Assembly: GCF_012276985.1 (NCBI RefSeq)
Contig: NZ_JAAXMM010000013.1
Location: 1 to 64,000, forward strand
Length of the DNA stretch: 64,000 nt
Source of the DNA: Agrobacterium sp. a22-2
GTDB taxonomy: Bacteria; Pseudomonadota; Alphaproteobacteria; Rhizobiales; Rhizobiaceae
Reading direction: 5' to 3'
The notes beneath the pieces were generated by a model. That model ran no database searches, had not been told where the DNA came from, and was given only the letters and a program-made list of their open reading frames with translations. How positions within the stretch are numbered: position 1 is the first letter of the stretch; every line of letters starts with the position of its first letter. Below, piece by piece: positions 19,110-27,212 of the stretch. The position numbers and the translations under genes are program-made.

Positions 19110-19186
19110 GCTCGCCTCCAGGTGTCCTGCAAATGCAAGGGATCACGGTCCGCGCCCGCGAACCGTGATCCCGATCTCAGCTGTGA

Positions 19187-19414
19187 TTAGACAGCGAAGA
19201 GGAGGAGGAGAGCGATGAGCAGCGAGAAGATGCCCAGAGCTTCCGTAACGGCGAAGCCGAATACCAGACGGCCGAACTGGCTGTCAGCGGCAGACGGATT
19301 GCGCAGAGCGCCGGAGAGGTAGCTGCCGAAGATGTTGCCGAGGCCGAGAGCCGTGCCGGCCATGCCGAGGCAAGCCAAACCTGCGCCGATGTACTTTGCT
19401 GCTTCCGCTTCCAT
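19187..19414 (-). CDS. atpE: ATP synthase F0 subunit c
   Basis: A 75-residue proteolipid hairpin of two membrane helices joined by the polar loop ALRNPSA. The proton-binding carboxylate is Glu58 in FGFAVTEALGIF. The Gly-rich first helix (GLACLGMAGTALGLGN) is standard. Multiple copies form the rotor ring. A proton-specific rather than sodium ring is expected, as the first helix lacks the Gln of sodium-binding rings. Confidence 0.97.
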   Translation of the reverse strand: MEAEAAKYIGAGLACLGMAGTALGLGNIFGSYLSGALRNPSAADSQFGRLVFGFAVTEALGIFSLLIALLLLFAV

Positions 19415-19531
19415 GATTGATCTCCTTAGAATGGTTGTTGCGGCGAATGACTGACGCGTTCTGGCGCCAACGTGGTTATCCCCTAAGCGTGATCCCGTCC
19501 GAAGACCGCGTCACACTTTCTGGATCTTGCT

Positions 19532-20284
19532 TTAGTGCCCACCCGGATGGATTGCGTCGTTGAGGTACATGCATGTCAGTACCGCGAAGACGTAAGCCTG
19601 CAGGAAGGCGACGAGGAATTCGAGACCGGTCAGAGCGACGGTCATGATCAGCGGAAGAATGGCGCCGCCGATGCCCAGCGCGCCGAGGCTTCCCAGCGAA
19701 GCGACGAAGCCCGCGAAAACCTTGAGAGTGATATGGCCGGCCAGCATGTTGGCGAACAGACGAATCGACAGCGAAATCGGGCGCGACAGGAACGAAATGA
19801 TTTCGATCGGCACCACGAGAAGCAGAAGCGCCGCCGGCACGCCGGACGGCACGAAGAGCTTGAGGAAGCTCAGGCCATGCTTGTAGAAGCCATAGACCAG
19901 CACGGTACCGATGACGAAGATCGCCAGCGCGAAGGTGACGATGATCTGGCTGGTGATGGTAAAGAAGTAAGGCATCATGCCGAGCAGGTTCGCGGTCAGC
20001 ACGAACATGAACAGCGAGAAGACCATCGGGAAGAACTTCATGCCGTGGCTGCCGGCGCCTTCGCGCAGCATGGAGGCGATGAATTCATAGGACATTTCGG
20101 CGAGCGACTGCATGCGGGTCGGGATCAGGCCGCGGCTCGATGTCGAGAAGTACAGGAAGGCCGAGGCACAGGTGACGGTTGCCACCATGAACAGCGAGGC
20201 ATTGGTGAACGAGAAATCGACGCCGCCAAGCTCGATCGGGACAATCTTCTGGATCTGGAACTGATGGGTCGGATCGTTTGACAC
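19532..20284 (-). CDS. atpB: ATP synthase F0 subunit a
   Basis: A 250-residue multi-pass protein forming the proton half-channels against the c-ring. The essential arginine lies in ISLSIRLFANMLAGHITLK, and the later helix contains ALTGLEFLVAFLQAYVFAVL with the conserved Glu and Gln. It ends NDAIHPGGH. It lies between atpI and atpE. Confidence 0.97.
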   Translation of the reverse strand: MSNDPTHQFQIQKIVPIELGGVDFSFTNASLFMVATVTCASAFLYFSTSSRGLIPTRMQSLAEMSYEFIASMLREGAGSHGMKFFPMVFSLFMFVLTANLLGMMPYFFTITSQIIVTFALAIFVIGTVLVYGFYKHGLSFLKLFVPSGVPAALLLLVVPIEIISFLSRPISLSIRLFANMLAGHITLKVFAGFVASLGSLGALGIGGAILPLIMTVALTGLEFLVAFLQAYVFAVLTCMYLNDAIHPGGH

Positions 20285-20349
20285 CTGATTGTCTCTCTCA
20301 CTTTGCCTGCCAGCCGGCAGAATTCATCCCGTTCGAAACAGGCAGCCTT

Positions 20350-20715
20350 TCAGGCGCCGTCCCGCTTGTCACTCTTCGTATCCGTTCCACGATCCGCCGG
20401 ATGCGGCGCAGCCACGACGCCCGCGGATCTCAGAACATTCAGGACCCCCGCACAGAATCCCAATAGCAGCAGTACGATCAGGCCCCAAGGCGACGTACCG
20501 ACAAAATAGTCGAAAAGATAGCCCAGAAGTGCACCAACCACGATCGCGGAGATGAATTCGCTCGAGAGCTTCATGGCCTGTGCATAACCTTTCCGGCTTT
20601 GCTCGGCCCTTTCGTCCCTCGCCGCTTCATCTCCGGACTCGTCCCGGCGGCCGGCCAGTTCGGCCGCCAACCGCTTGCGACGCAATTCCAGGTTCTTCTC
20701 GTGGTCGTCCGTCAT
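20350..20715 (-). CDS. atpI: ATP synthase assembly protein AtpI
   Basis: A 121-residue protein with a charged N-terminus (MTDDHEKNLELRRKRLAAEL) and two membrane helices (FISAIVVGALLGYLFDYFVG and WGLIVLLLLGFCAGVLNVL). AtpI helps insert or assemble the c-ring. It is the first gene of the F0 operon. The start at 20715 follows a GGGGG stretch; an in-frame extension upstream is not convincing. Confidence 0.88.
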   Translation of the reverse strand: MTDDHEKNLELRRKRLAAELAGRRDESGDEAARDERAEQSRKGYAQAMKLSSEFISAIVVGALLGYLFDYFVGTSPWGLIVLLLLGFCAGVLNVLRSAGVVAAPHPADRGTDTKSDKRDGA

Positions 20716-20820
20716 GATAGCCCCCGTCCGATCCCGCTCCACAACCGGTCTATAAGGCCTGGAACGGACATGCAAACAGCTCGGATTTCACGCCGTCCGG
20801 CCCGTTTTGAAGTCGCGCGC

Positions 20821-20849
20821 ACCATAATTTTGAGAGACCGCATAGTCAA
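20821..20849 (-). promoter_or_regulatory. Predicted promoter of the atpIBEF'F operon
   Basis: On the minus strand TTGACT (20849-20844) and TATGGT (20826-20821) are separated by exactly 17 bases, giving a near-consensus sigma-70-type promoter about 105 bases before atpI. Confidence 0.65.
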
Positions 20850-20988
20850 GGCGTTGACCGCGGTTGTTTCACCACAAATTAACCCGGAAAAATCATAGAC
20901 TTAAGTCGTGGTCGGCGATTTTATGACAATGTCGGCGGGCAAAAGCCGCAACCGCCCCGACCAAACCCTGGGTCCTGAAGAGCCAGTT

Positions 20989-22176
20989 TCAGATCCAGCC
21001 GCCGCCATAGGTGCGGTAGAAGACGTGCAGGCCGATCCGTCCGACCTTTTCCATGGTCCGCGCCCAGGCCGGGCGGACATAGAGGGCGTGGTAATGGGTG
21101 GCCGAGCCGACCTCCTTCATCCAGATCTTGCCGGCCGTCACCGCCATCGCCACTTCGCGGGCCACTTTCCAGTGCTGCTGCGAATTGACGCGGTCCTTGA
21201 TATTGTCGCAGGCAAAGGAAAACTGGCAGCGGTTGCGCCAATCCTCGTTCTGGTAGACGACGCCGCAGATCGTATCGGGATAGGCTGGATTGCGGACCCG
21301 GTTGAGAATCACCTGGGCGACAGCCGCCTGGCCCTTCACCGATTCGCCGCGCGCCTCGAAATAGATGCCGGATGCCAGGCATTGCTGCTCGCGGGCCGAA
21401 AACACGGTCGCCGGCAGGACGCTCGCCGCCCAGGCATGATCCTTGGGATCGATGCTCGGCACGAAGCGGCCACTCTCCGGCTTGTCGGCCAGGATGGCAT
21501 CGAAGGGCGACACCTTGGCGAAATCGGGCGCCGCCGGCGCATAGGCGGTGGCCAGCACATCGGCGTCGGGATTGGTAACCAGCCCGGCCAGCATGGCGGG
21601 AACCGATGGGTCGACCTTCGGCGCGGTCTTCTTGAAGAAGAACATGGCGAGTTCGACATCCCGCGCCTTGCCCTTCGGCCGGACGAAGGCCGTCTGGTCC
21701 TTGGCATTGTCGGGATGGTCGAAGAGCGAACTGGTGCGCTGCAGGATGGAACCGGCGCTGAAGGCTTTTGGCGGTTGCATCTGTTCGATGGCGATCACCC
21801 GGCTCTTCTTCTGGCTGCGGGTGACCCTCTCCTCGTCGGGTGTGTAGTTCTTGACCATCTTGTCGTCCATGAAGGCGATCTTGCGGCCATCCGGCAGAAC
21901 CATGCCCGTGTCGCCGGAAAGGCTTGCCGGTTCAGCCGCGTCGCCGAAATTGAGTTCGGCCGCATGGATTGAGCCGGCAGGCGAAGCGGTCAGCACCATG
22001 CGCCACTGGTCGGCGCCGCGATCAAGCCCTGCAATCAGGCCGGCGAGATCGGCATGGGCCGCCATGGACGGAAAGATCAGCCAGGACGCCAGTCCAAACA
22101 CGAGGGGCGAAGTCCATTTCTCGAAACGGGAAACGGCTTTAGGACGCAAACGGGATCTGGACGGCAAAACCGGCAC
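20989..22176 (-). CDS. Cell wall hydrolase, SleB family (exported)
   Basis: A 395-residue protein with an N-terminal membrane/signal segment (PLVFGLASWLIFPSMAAHADLA), a long middle region of unknown fold, and a C-terminal hydrolase_2 (SleB) domain from about residue 265. The catalytic Glu is in IYFEARGESVKGQAAVAQVI, with CQFSFACDN, THYHALYVRPAW and the terminal FYRTYGGGWI. SleB domains are lytic transglycosylase-like and cut peptidoglycan. A TTAACCAT motif lies upstream (separate entry). Confidence 0.88.
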   Translation of the reverse strand: MPVLPSRSRLRPKAVSRFEKWTSPLVFGLASWLIFPSMAAHADLAGLIAGLDRGADQWRMVLTASPAGSIHAAELNFGDAAEPASLSGDTGMVLPDGRKIAFMDDKMVKNYTPDEERVTRSQKKSRVIAIEQMQPPKAFSAGSILQRTSSLFDHPDNAKDQTAFVRPKGKARDVELAMFFFKKTAPKVDPSVPAMLAGLVTNPDADVLATAYAPAAPDFAKVSPFDAILADKPESGRFVPSIDPKDHAWAASVLPATVFSAREQQCLASGIYFEARGESVKGQAAVAQVILNRVRNPAYPDTICGVVYQNEDWRNRCQFSFACDNIKDRVNSQQHWKVAREVAMAVTAGKIWMKEVGSATHYHALYVRPAWARTMEKVGRIGLHVFYRTYGGGWI

Positions 22177-22228
22177 TCCATACGCAACAAGGCTACATTA
22201 GCGAACTATCGCCTGTTAACCTTGATGG

Positions 22229-22236
22229 ATGGTTAA
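22229..22236 (-). promoter_or_regulatory. CtrA half-site-like motif upstream of the SleB gene
   Basis: TTAACCAT on the minus strand, 53 bases before the start codon, matches the CtrA half-site consensus. A second TTAA lies 13 bases further along rather than the ideal 7, so this is a weak prediction. Confidence 0.3.
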
Positions 22237-22286
22237 TGCCGCAGCGGGATCTGCAACCGCCGGAGGAAATCCAGCGGCCGGCCCGT

Positions 22287-24188
22287 TCAGATGATCACGT
22301 GCGAGCCCAGTTCGACCACCCGGTTGGCCGGCAGGCGGAAATAGTCGGAGGGGTCGGCGGCCGAATTGGCCAGCGTGATGAACAGGCGGTCCTGCCAGTA
22401 GGGCATGCCGGACTTGGCGTCAGGCACCAGCTTGCGTCGGCCGAGATAGAAGGAAGTCGACATGATGTCGAACTTCAGGCCGCCGCGGCGCAGCTGGGCC
22501 AGCGCCTGGGAAACGTTCTGGCTCTCCATGAAGCCGAAGCGGATCTCGACCCGGCTGAACCGTTCCGACAGGCTTTCGGCGACAAAGCGCTCGGCCGGCG
22601 TGGCGCGCGGCCGATTGACCGTCTTGATGGTCAGGATGATGTTGCGCTCGTGCAGCACGTGATTGTGCTTCAGGTTGTGCAGCAGGGCGGCCGGCGCGGT
22701 TTCCGGATCGCTGGTCAGGAAGATCGCCGTGCCCGGCACGGAGACCGGCCCATGCTCGCTCTTGCGCTCGATCGAGGTGATGAAGGACTGCAGCGGGATA
22801 TCCGCATGGCGCGTCTTGGTGAACAGGATGGCGCTGCCGCGCCGCCAGGTCCACATGACGACGGTGAAGCCGCCGGCAAACAGCACCGGGATATAGCCGC
22901 CGTCATGCACCTTCAGCAGGTTGGCGCCGAGGAAGACCATTTCCAGCACCAGCAGCGGCAGAAGGAAAACCAGCGACAGCAGCACCGACCAACGCCAGCG
23001 GCTGCGCACGAACTGATAGGCCATCACGGTGGTGACCACCATGGCGCCGGTGACGGATATGCCATAGGCGGTGGCCAGCGCCTCGGAACTCTGGAACAGC
23101 AGCACCAGGCTGAGCACGCCGAACAGAAGCAGCGTGTTGACCGACGGCAGGTAGATCTGGCCGGTATTGGTCTCGGAGGTGAACAGGATCTCCATGCGCG
23201 GCAGGAAGCCGAGGTGAATGCCCTGCCGGACCAGCGAAAAGGCGCCGGTGATCACGGCCTGGCTGGCAATGATGGTGGCTGCGGTGGCGAGGATGACGAC
23301 CGGCAGCAAGGCCCATTCCGGGAACATCAGGAAGAACGGATCGGAGGCTGCTTCCGGATGCTTCATGACAAGGGCGCCCTGCCCCAGATAGTTCAGCACC
23401 AGCGCCGGGAAGACGAGCACGAACCAGGCCCACTGGATCGGCCGGCGACCGAAATGGCCGAGATCGGCGTAAAGCGCTTCGGCACCGGTAACCGTAAGGA
23501 AAACCGCGCCCAGCACGACGATGCCGAGAAAGCCTTCGCGCAGCATGAAGCTGATGGCGTACCAGGGATTGAAGGCGGCGAAGATGCCGAAATCATCGGC
23601 GATATGCACGATGCCACCGAGTGCCATGACGATGAACCAGACGGCAGTGATCGGCCCGAAGAAATTGGCGACCGCCCCGGTGCCGCGCGACTGCACGGCG
23701 AAGATGGCGATCAGGATGACCACGGCGATCGGCACGATGTAATCCGTCAATTGCGGTGCCACGAGCTTCAGCCCCTCGACCGCCGACAGCACGGACAGCG
23801 CGGGCGTGATCATTGCATCGCCAAGGAAAAGTGCGGCACCCACCAGGCCCATGACCGTCAGGATCGTCGTGTAACGGCCAGCATTTTTCATCAATAGAGC
23901 CAGAAGAGACAGTGTGCCGCCCTCGCCGTCATTGTCGGCGCGCAGCAGAAAAAGGACATATTTGAACGTGACGATGATGGTCAGCGCCCAGATCATCAGG
24001 GATATCAACCCGATGATTTCGACGCGTTCGATACCGTCATGACCGATCGGCTTCAGCGCTTCGCGAAACGCATAGAGCGGGCTGGTGCCGATATCGCCAT
24101 AGACGACACCGACCGAGCCAAGCGCCAGCAGGAAGAGGCTGCGAACGGTTTTCTGTGGTGCAGGCGTGTCACTGTGTTCTTGGGGCAT
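22287..24188 (-). CDS. kup: Potassium uptake transporter Kup
   Basis: A 633-residue KUP/HAK family proton-coupled potassium importer. The family hallmark GSVGVVYGDIGTSPLYAFRE opens helix 1; about 12 membrane helices follow to around residue 430, then a cytoplasmic C-terminal domain. FLGDAMITPALSVLSAVEG is typical. Length is normal. It starts 17 bases after the corA stop on the same strand, so a corA-kup cation transport operon is likely. Confidence 0.96.
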   Translation of the reverse strand: MPQEHSDTPAPQKTVRSLFLLALGSVGVVYGDIGTSPLYAFREALKPIGHDGIERVEIIGLISLMIWALTIIVTFKYVLFLLRADNDGEGGTLSLLALLMKNAGRYTTILTVMGLVGAALFLGDAMITPALSVLSAVEGLKLVAPQLTDYIVPIAVVILIAIFAVQSRGTGAVANFFGPITAVWFIVMALGGIVHIADDFGIFAAFNPWYAISFMLREGFLGIVVLGAVFLTVTGAEALYADLGHFGRRPIQWAWFVLVFPALVLNYLGQGALVMKHPEAASDPFFLMFPEWALLPVVILATAATIIASQAVITGAFSLVRQGIHLGFLPRMEILFTSETNTGQIYLPSVNTLLLFGVLSLVLLFQSSEALATAYGISVTGAMVVTTVMAYQFVRSRWRWSVLLSLVFLLPLLVLEMVFLGANLLKVHDGGYIPVLFAGGFTVVMWTWRRGSAILFTKTRHADIPLQSFITSIERKSEHGPVSVPGTAIFLTSDPETAPAALLHNLKHNHVLHERNIILTIKTVNRPRATPAERFVAESLSERFSRVEIRFGFMESQNVSQALAQLRRGGLKFDIMSTSFYLGRRKLVPDAKSGMPYWQDRLFITLANSAADPSDYFRLPANRVVELGSHVII

Positions 24189-24205
24189 GGGGACCTACAG
24201 GCTCG

Positions 24206-25183
24206 TCAGAGCCAGCCTTTCCAACGGAAAAACAGGAAGGGGATGATCGCCGACAGCAGCATGCCGACCAGCGCGAAGGCATAACCATAGGTCCATGCCA
24301 GTTCCGGCATGAAATCAAAATTCATGCCATAGACCGACGCGACCAGTGTCGGCGGCAGGAAGACCACGGAAGCGATAGAGAATATCTTGATGATGGCGTT
24401 CTGCTCGACATTGATCAGGCCGAGCGAGGCGTCCAGCAGGAAGGTGATGTTGTTGGAGACGAAACCGGCATGCTCCGACAGCGACTGAACATCGCGCGTG
24501 ACGATGCGGCAGAGTTCTTCGGCCTCGTAATCCTTGCGCACATCCGGCAGCGACATCAGGAATGTCATCAGACGGGAGAGCGTCACCAGACTGTCGCGGG
24601 CCTTGCTGACCAGGCGATGGTGGCTGGCAATGTCGATCAGCTTGTCTTCCAGAAAACGCGGCGGCCGGCGCTTGGCGGCCTTGCGGTCGACGAAGACCTC
24701 GGCGGAGAGGGCATCCACCCGCGCCACGGCCACTTCCAGCACTTCGGCCGTGCGGTCGACGATGGTTTCCAGCAGCCGCGCCATCAGCTCCGAGCCGGTC
24801 TTGTATTTGCCGGGGATGCGCAACAGGGCGGCGCTGAACAGGGCGAAGGCCTTGGGTTCGCCATAGCGGATGGTGACAAGCCGATTGCCGACCAGAATGA
24901 AGGCGATGTCGGTCAGCTCCGGCAGGTCGCTTTCGACCTTGTAGACCAGCGACGCCGTCATGTAGACCCCACCGTTTTCGACGTAGAGGCGGCTGGAGGG
25001 CTCGATATCCTTCAAGTCGTCACGGGTCGGGATCGGAATGCACAGCAGGCTCTCGGCCAGATGTTCCTCCGCCCGGTCCGGAATGACGAGGTCTAGCCAG
25101 AGAATATCGTCATCCAGTGATGCCGGCGGCTGCCCAGGCAGAATGATCTCCGCGCTCCCGTTGAGCCGATACGCCCTGATCAA
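24206..25183 (-). CDS. corA: CorA family magnesium transporter
   Basis: A 325-residue protein with a large cytoplasmic N-terminal domain and two C-terminal membrane helices. The selectivity motif GMN is present (VASVYGMNFDFMPEL), and the protein ends FRWKGWL with a basic tail. CorA pentamers conduct Mg2+ (and Co2+/Ni2+). The start is a TTG at 25183 (LIRAYRLNGSAE), with AAGG upstream and matching family N-termini; the frame is open further upstream but that part is unlike CorA. Confidence 0.92.
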   Translation of the reverse strand: MIRAYRLNGSAEIILPGQPPASLDDDILWLDLVIPDRAEEHLAESLLCIPIPTRDDLKDIEPSSRLYVENGGVYMTASLVYKVESDLPELTDIAFILVGNRLVTIRYGEPKAFALFSAALLRIPGKYKTGSELMARLLETIVDRTAEVLEVAVARVDALSAEVFVDRKAAKRRPPRFLEDKLIDIASHHRLVSKARDSLVTLSRLMTFLMSLPDVRKDYEAEELCRIVTRDVQSLSEHAGFVSNNITFLLDASLGLINVEQNAIIKIFSIASVVFLPPTLVASVYGMNFDFMPELAWTYGYAFALVGMLLSAIIPFLFFRWKGWL

Positions 25184-25282
25184 ATTTAAAACACCTTCAA
25201 ACGCGTTCGGCCAAGGCGATCTCGCACCAATTGCGATCCAAATAGCATTTGCCGCCGAAATGGCAAGAGTTTGCGGTGGCAT

Positions 25283-25347
25283 CCCCCTTGTACAGAGGGG
25301 GTGATCGGACCAGCCTGTTGACACAGGTCAATGCAGCGGCATGCCGC
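25283..25347. repeat. Three successive inverted repeats between corA and hsp20
   Basis: In the 213-base divergent gap: CCCCCT/AGGGGG around 7 bases (25283-25301), TTGAC/GTCAA around ACAG (25318-25331), and the perfect 12-base palindrome GCGGCATGCCGC (25336-25347). They may be operators or leader hairpins for either gene. No ROSE-type thermometer pairing with the hsp20 ribosome-binding site is evident. Confidence 0.6.
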
Positions 25348-25396
25348 CATCATAATGTGAGACTGGGGTCTAGGGGCCAACACGATGGAGGATCAA

Positions 25397-25876
25397 ATGA
25401 CTGAGCAGCCGTCAAAGTTACTTCCCAGCCTGTGGTCCGACAGTCCTTTCGCAGCCCTGCGGAAGGAGATGGATCAGGCACTGGAAACATTCTTCAACAA
25501 TCGCAATCCCTTCTCGGACATCACAGCCGCTGCCGGCGGAGTGATGGCGCCGTCGGTGGATATCGCCGAGAACGATGGCGCCATCACGATGACGGCGGAA
25601 TTGCCGGGACTTTCGGAGACGGATGTGGACCTGTCGATCCACAACGGACTTCTCATTCTGAAGGGTGAGAAGAAAATGGAAAAAACCGACGAGAAGGACA
25701 ATTACCATGTCACCGAACGGCGTTATGGCAGCTTTCAGCGGTCGATGCGCCTGCCGCCATCGGTGGATGAGGCCGCCGTCAGTGCCACATTCGACAAGGG
25801 TGTGCTGACAATCAGCATGCCGAAGAAACCGGGCACCGCGCCGGTCGAACGCAAGATTGCGATCCAAAAACAATAA
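25397..25876 (+). CDS. Hsp20 family small heat shock protein
   Basis: A 159-residue ATP-independent holdase chaperone. The alpha-crystallin domain runs from about residue 50 (VDIAENDGAITMTAELPGL) through NGLLILKGEK and YGSFQRSMRLP, and ends with the consensus DKGVLTISMPKK. A short C-terminal extension (VERKIAIQKQ) carries the I-x-I motif that drives oligomer assembly. The ATG at 25397 is chosen because GGAGG lies five bases before it; an in-frame ATG at 25385 lacks such a site. Confidence 0.94.
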   Translation: MTEQPSKLLPSLWSDSPFAALRKEMDQALETFFNNRNPFSDITAAAGGVMAPSVDIAENDGAITMTAELPGLSETDVDLSIHNGLLILKGEKKMEKTDEKDNYHVTERRYGSFQRSMRLPPSVDEAAVSATFDKGVLTISMPKKPGTAPVERKIAIQKQ

Positions 25877-25939
25877 GCGATCGCGTCATCCCGCCGTCCC
25901 CGGTCCGCCCGGAGGCGGCGGTCGATCTCCGGGTACCGT

Positions 25940-27115
25940 TTACTCGAAAACGATGGAAGGCGCCGCGCGGCCCGAACGCAGGCCGACCTGCTGCCAGACC
26001 TTTTCTGCAATCTCGCGATAGACCTTTGCTTGCGGGCCATCCGGATCGGACACCACGACCGGCGTGCCGGCATCCGACGTTTCGCGGATCGAGATGGTCA
26101 GCGGCACTTCGCCGAGGAAGGGAACGCCGATGGCGTCCGCCTCCGCCCTGGCGCCGCCATGGCCAAAAATATCGTAGCGATTGCCGGTATCGGGCGCGAT
26201 GAAATAGCTCATGTTCTCGACGATGCCGAGCACCGGCACCTCGACCTTCTTGAACATGTTGATGCCTTTGCGCGCATCGATCAGCGCCAGATCCTGCGGC
26301 GTCGAAACGATGACGGCGCCCGACAGCGGCACCTGCTGGGCCATGGTCAGCTGCGCATCGCCGGTGCCCGGCGGCATGTCGACGATCAGCACGTCGAGAT
26401 TGCCCCAGGCGACTTCGCGCAGCATCTGCATCAGCGCCGACTGGACCATCGGCCCGCGCCAGATCATCGCCGTGCCTTCATCGACCAGAAAGCCCATGGA
26501 CATGGCCTTCAGCCCGTAATTTTCCATGGGCACGATGATGCGGCCGTCGATCTGCTGCGGCCGACCTGATATGCCGAGCAGGCGCGGCATGGAGGGACCG
26601 TAGACATCCGCATCGAGAATGCCGACCTTCAGGCCGTTTGCCATCATGGCGAGCGCCAGATTGACCGCCGTGGTCGACTTGCCGACACCGCCCTTGCCGG
26701 AGGCCACGGCAACGATGGCGCCGATGCCGGGAATATCGGCTTTTGCAGCGCGCTGGCCGGAGGGGGCCGGCGCCGCCGGCGCGTGGGAATGGCCGGCGTG
26801 GCCGTGACCGTGGGAATGGGGGGCCGCGGCCGGCGGCGGGGCCGACTGGCCGGCAGCACCGGCCTTCTTCTCGGCCGTCAGGCTGACCAGTGCCCCCTTG
26901 ATGCCGGGAATGGCCTTGACGGTGCGCTCGGCGGCCTGGCGCAGGGGCTCCAGCTCACGAGCCCGCTCGGCCGGCACGGTGATCGCGAAATAGGCCTTGC
27001 CATCGGAGATGAACACATCCGAAACCATGCCGCTATCGACAATATTGCCGTTTAGATCCGGGCTGCGGACCGACTTCAGCGCTTCCAGTACCTGTTGCCG
27101 CGTGACTTCCGCCAT
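25940..27115 (-). CDS. mrp: Mrp/NBP35 family P-loop ATPase (cysteine-free)
   Basis: A 391-residue protein: an N-terminal MIP18/DUF59 domain (about 1-80), a Pro/Ala linker with a His-rich run (HSHGHGHAGHSH, near residue 100), then the ATPase domain with a deviant Walker A SGKGGVGKST and IVDMPPGTGDAQLT. Family members carry or transfer [4Fe-4S] clusters, using a CxxC that normally follows ENMSYF; here that place reads ENMSYFIAPDTG. I find no cysteine anywhere in the protein, so canonical cluster binding is not possible. It is convergent with hsp20. Confidence 0.93.
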   Translation of the reverse strand: MAEVTRQQVLEALKSVRSPDLNGNIVDSGMVSDVFISDGKAYFAITVPAERARELEPLRQAAERTVKAIPGIKGALVSLTAEKKAGAAGQSAPPPAAAPHSHGHGHAGHSHAPAAPAPSGQRAAKADIPGIGAIVAVASGKGGVGKSTTAVNLALAMMANGLKVGILDADVYGPSMPRLLGISGRPQQIDGRIIVPMENYGLKAMSMGFLVDEGTAMIWRGPMVQSALMQMLREVAWGNLDVLIVDMPPGTGDAQLTMAQQVPLSGAVIVSTPQDLALIDARKGINMFKKVEVPVLGIVENMSYFIAPDTGNRYDIFGHGGARAEADAIGVPFLGEVPLTISIRETSDAGTPVVVSDPDGPQAKVYREIAEKVWQQVGLRSGRAAPSIVFE

Positions 27116-27212
27116 GACTACCTCACTGCATTATCCAGACCCGGTAGATAATGGAGCCGCACGCCTTCGCCAACTATAAAAGGGTTGAGATGTCACAATA
27201 GGTTGCGACCAA

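Noticed and set aside
22236..23897. A 553-codon plus-strand frame opposite kup
   Set aside because: Kup is unmistakable on the other strand; the plus-strand product is the usual His/Gln/Arg-rich antisense artefact.
25350..25396. ROSE RNA thermometer before hsp20
   Set aside because: I could not pair the GGAGG ribosome-binding site with a nearby complementary U/C-rich segment of the ROSE type.
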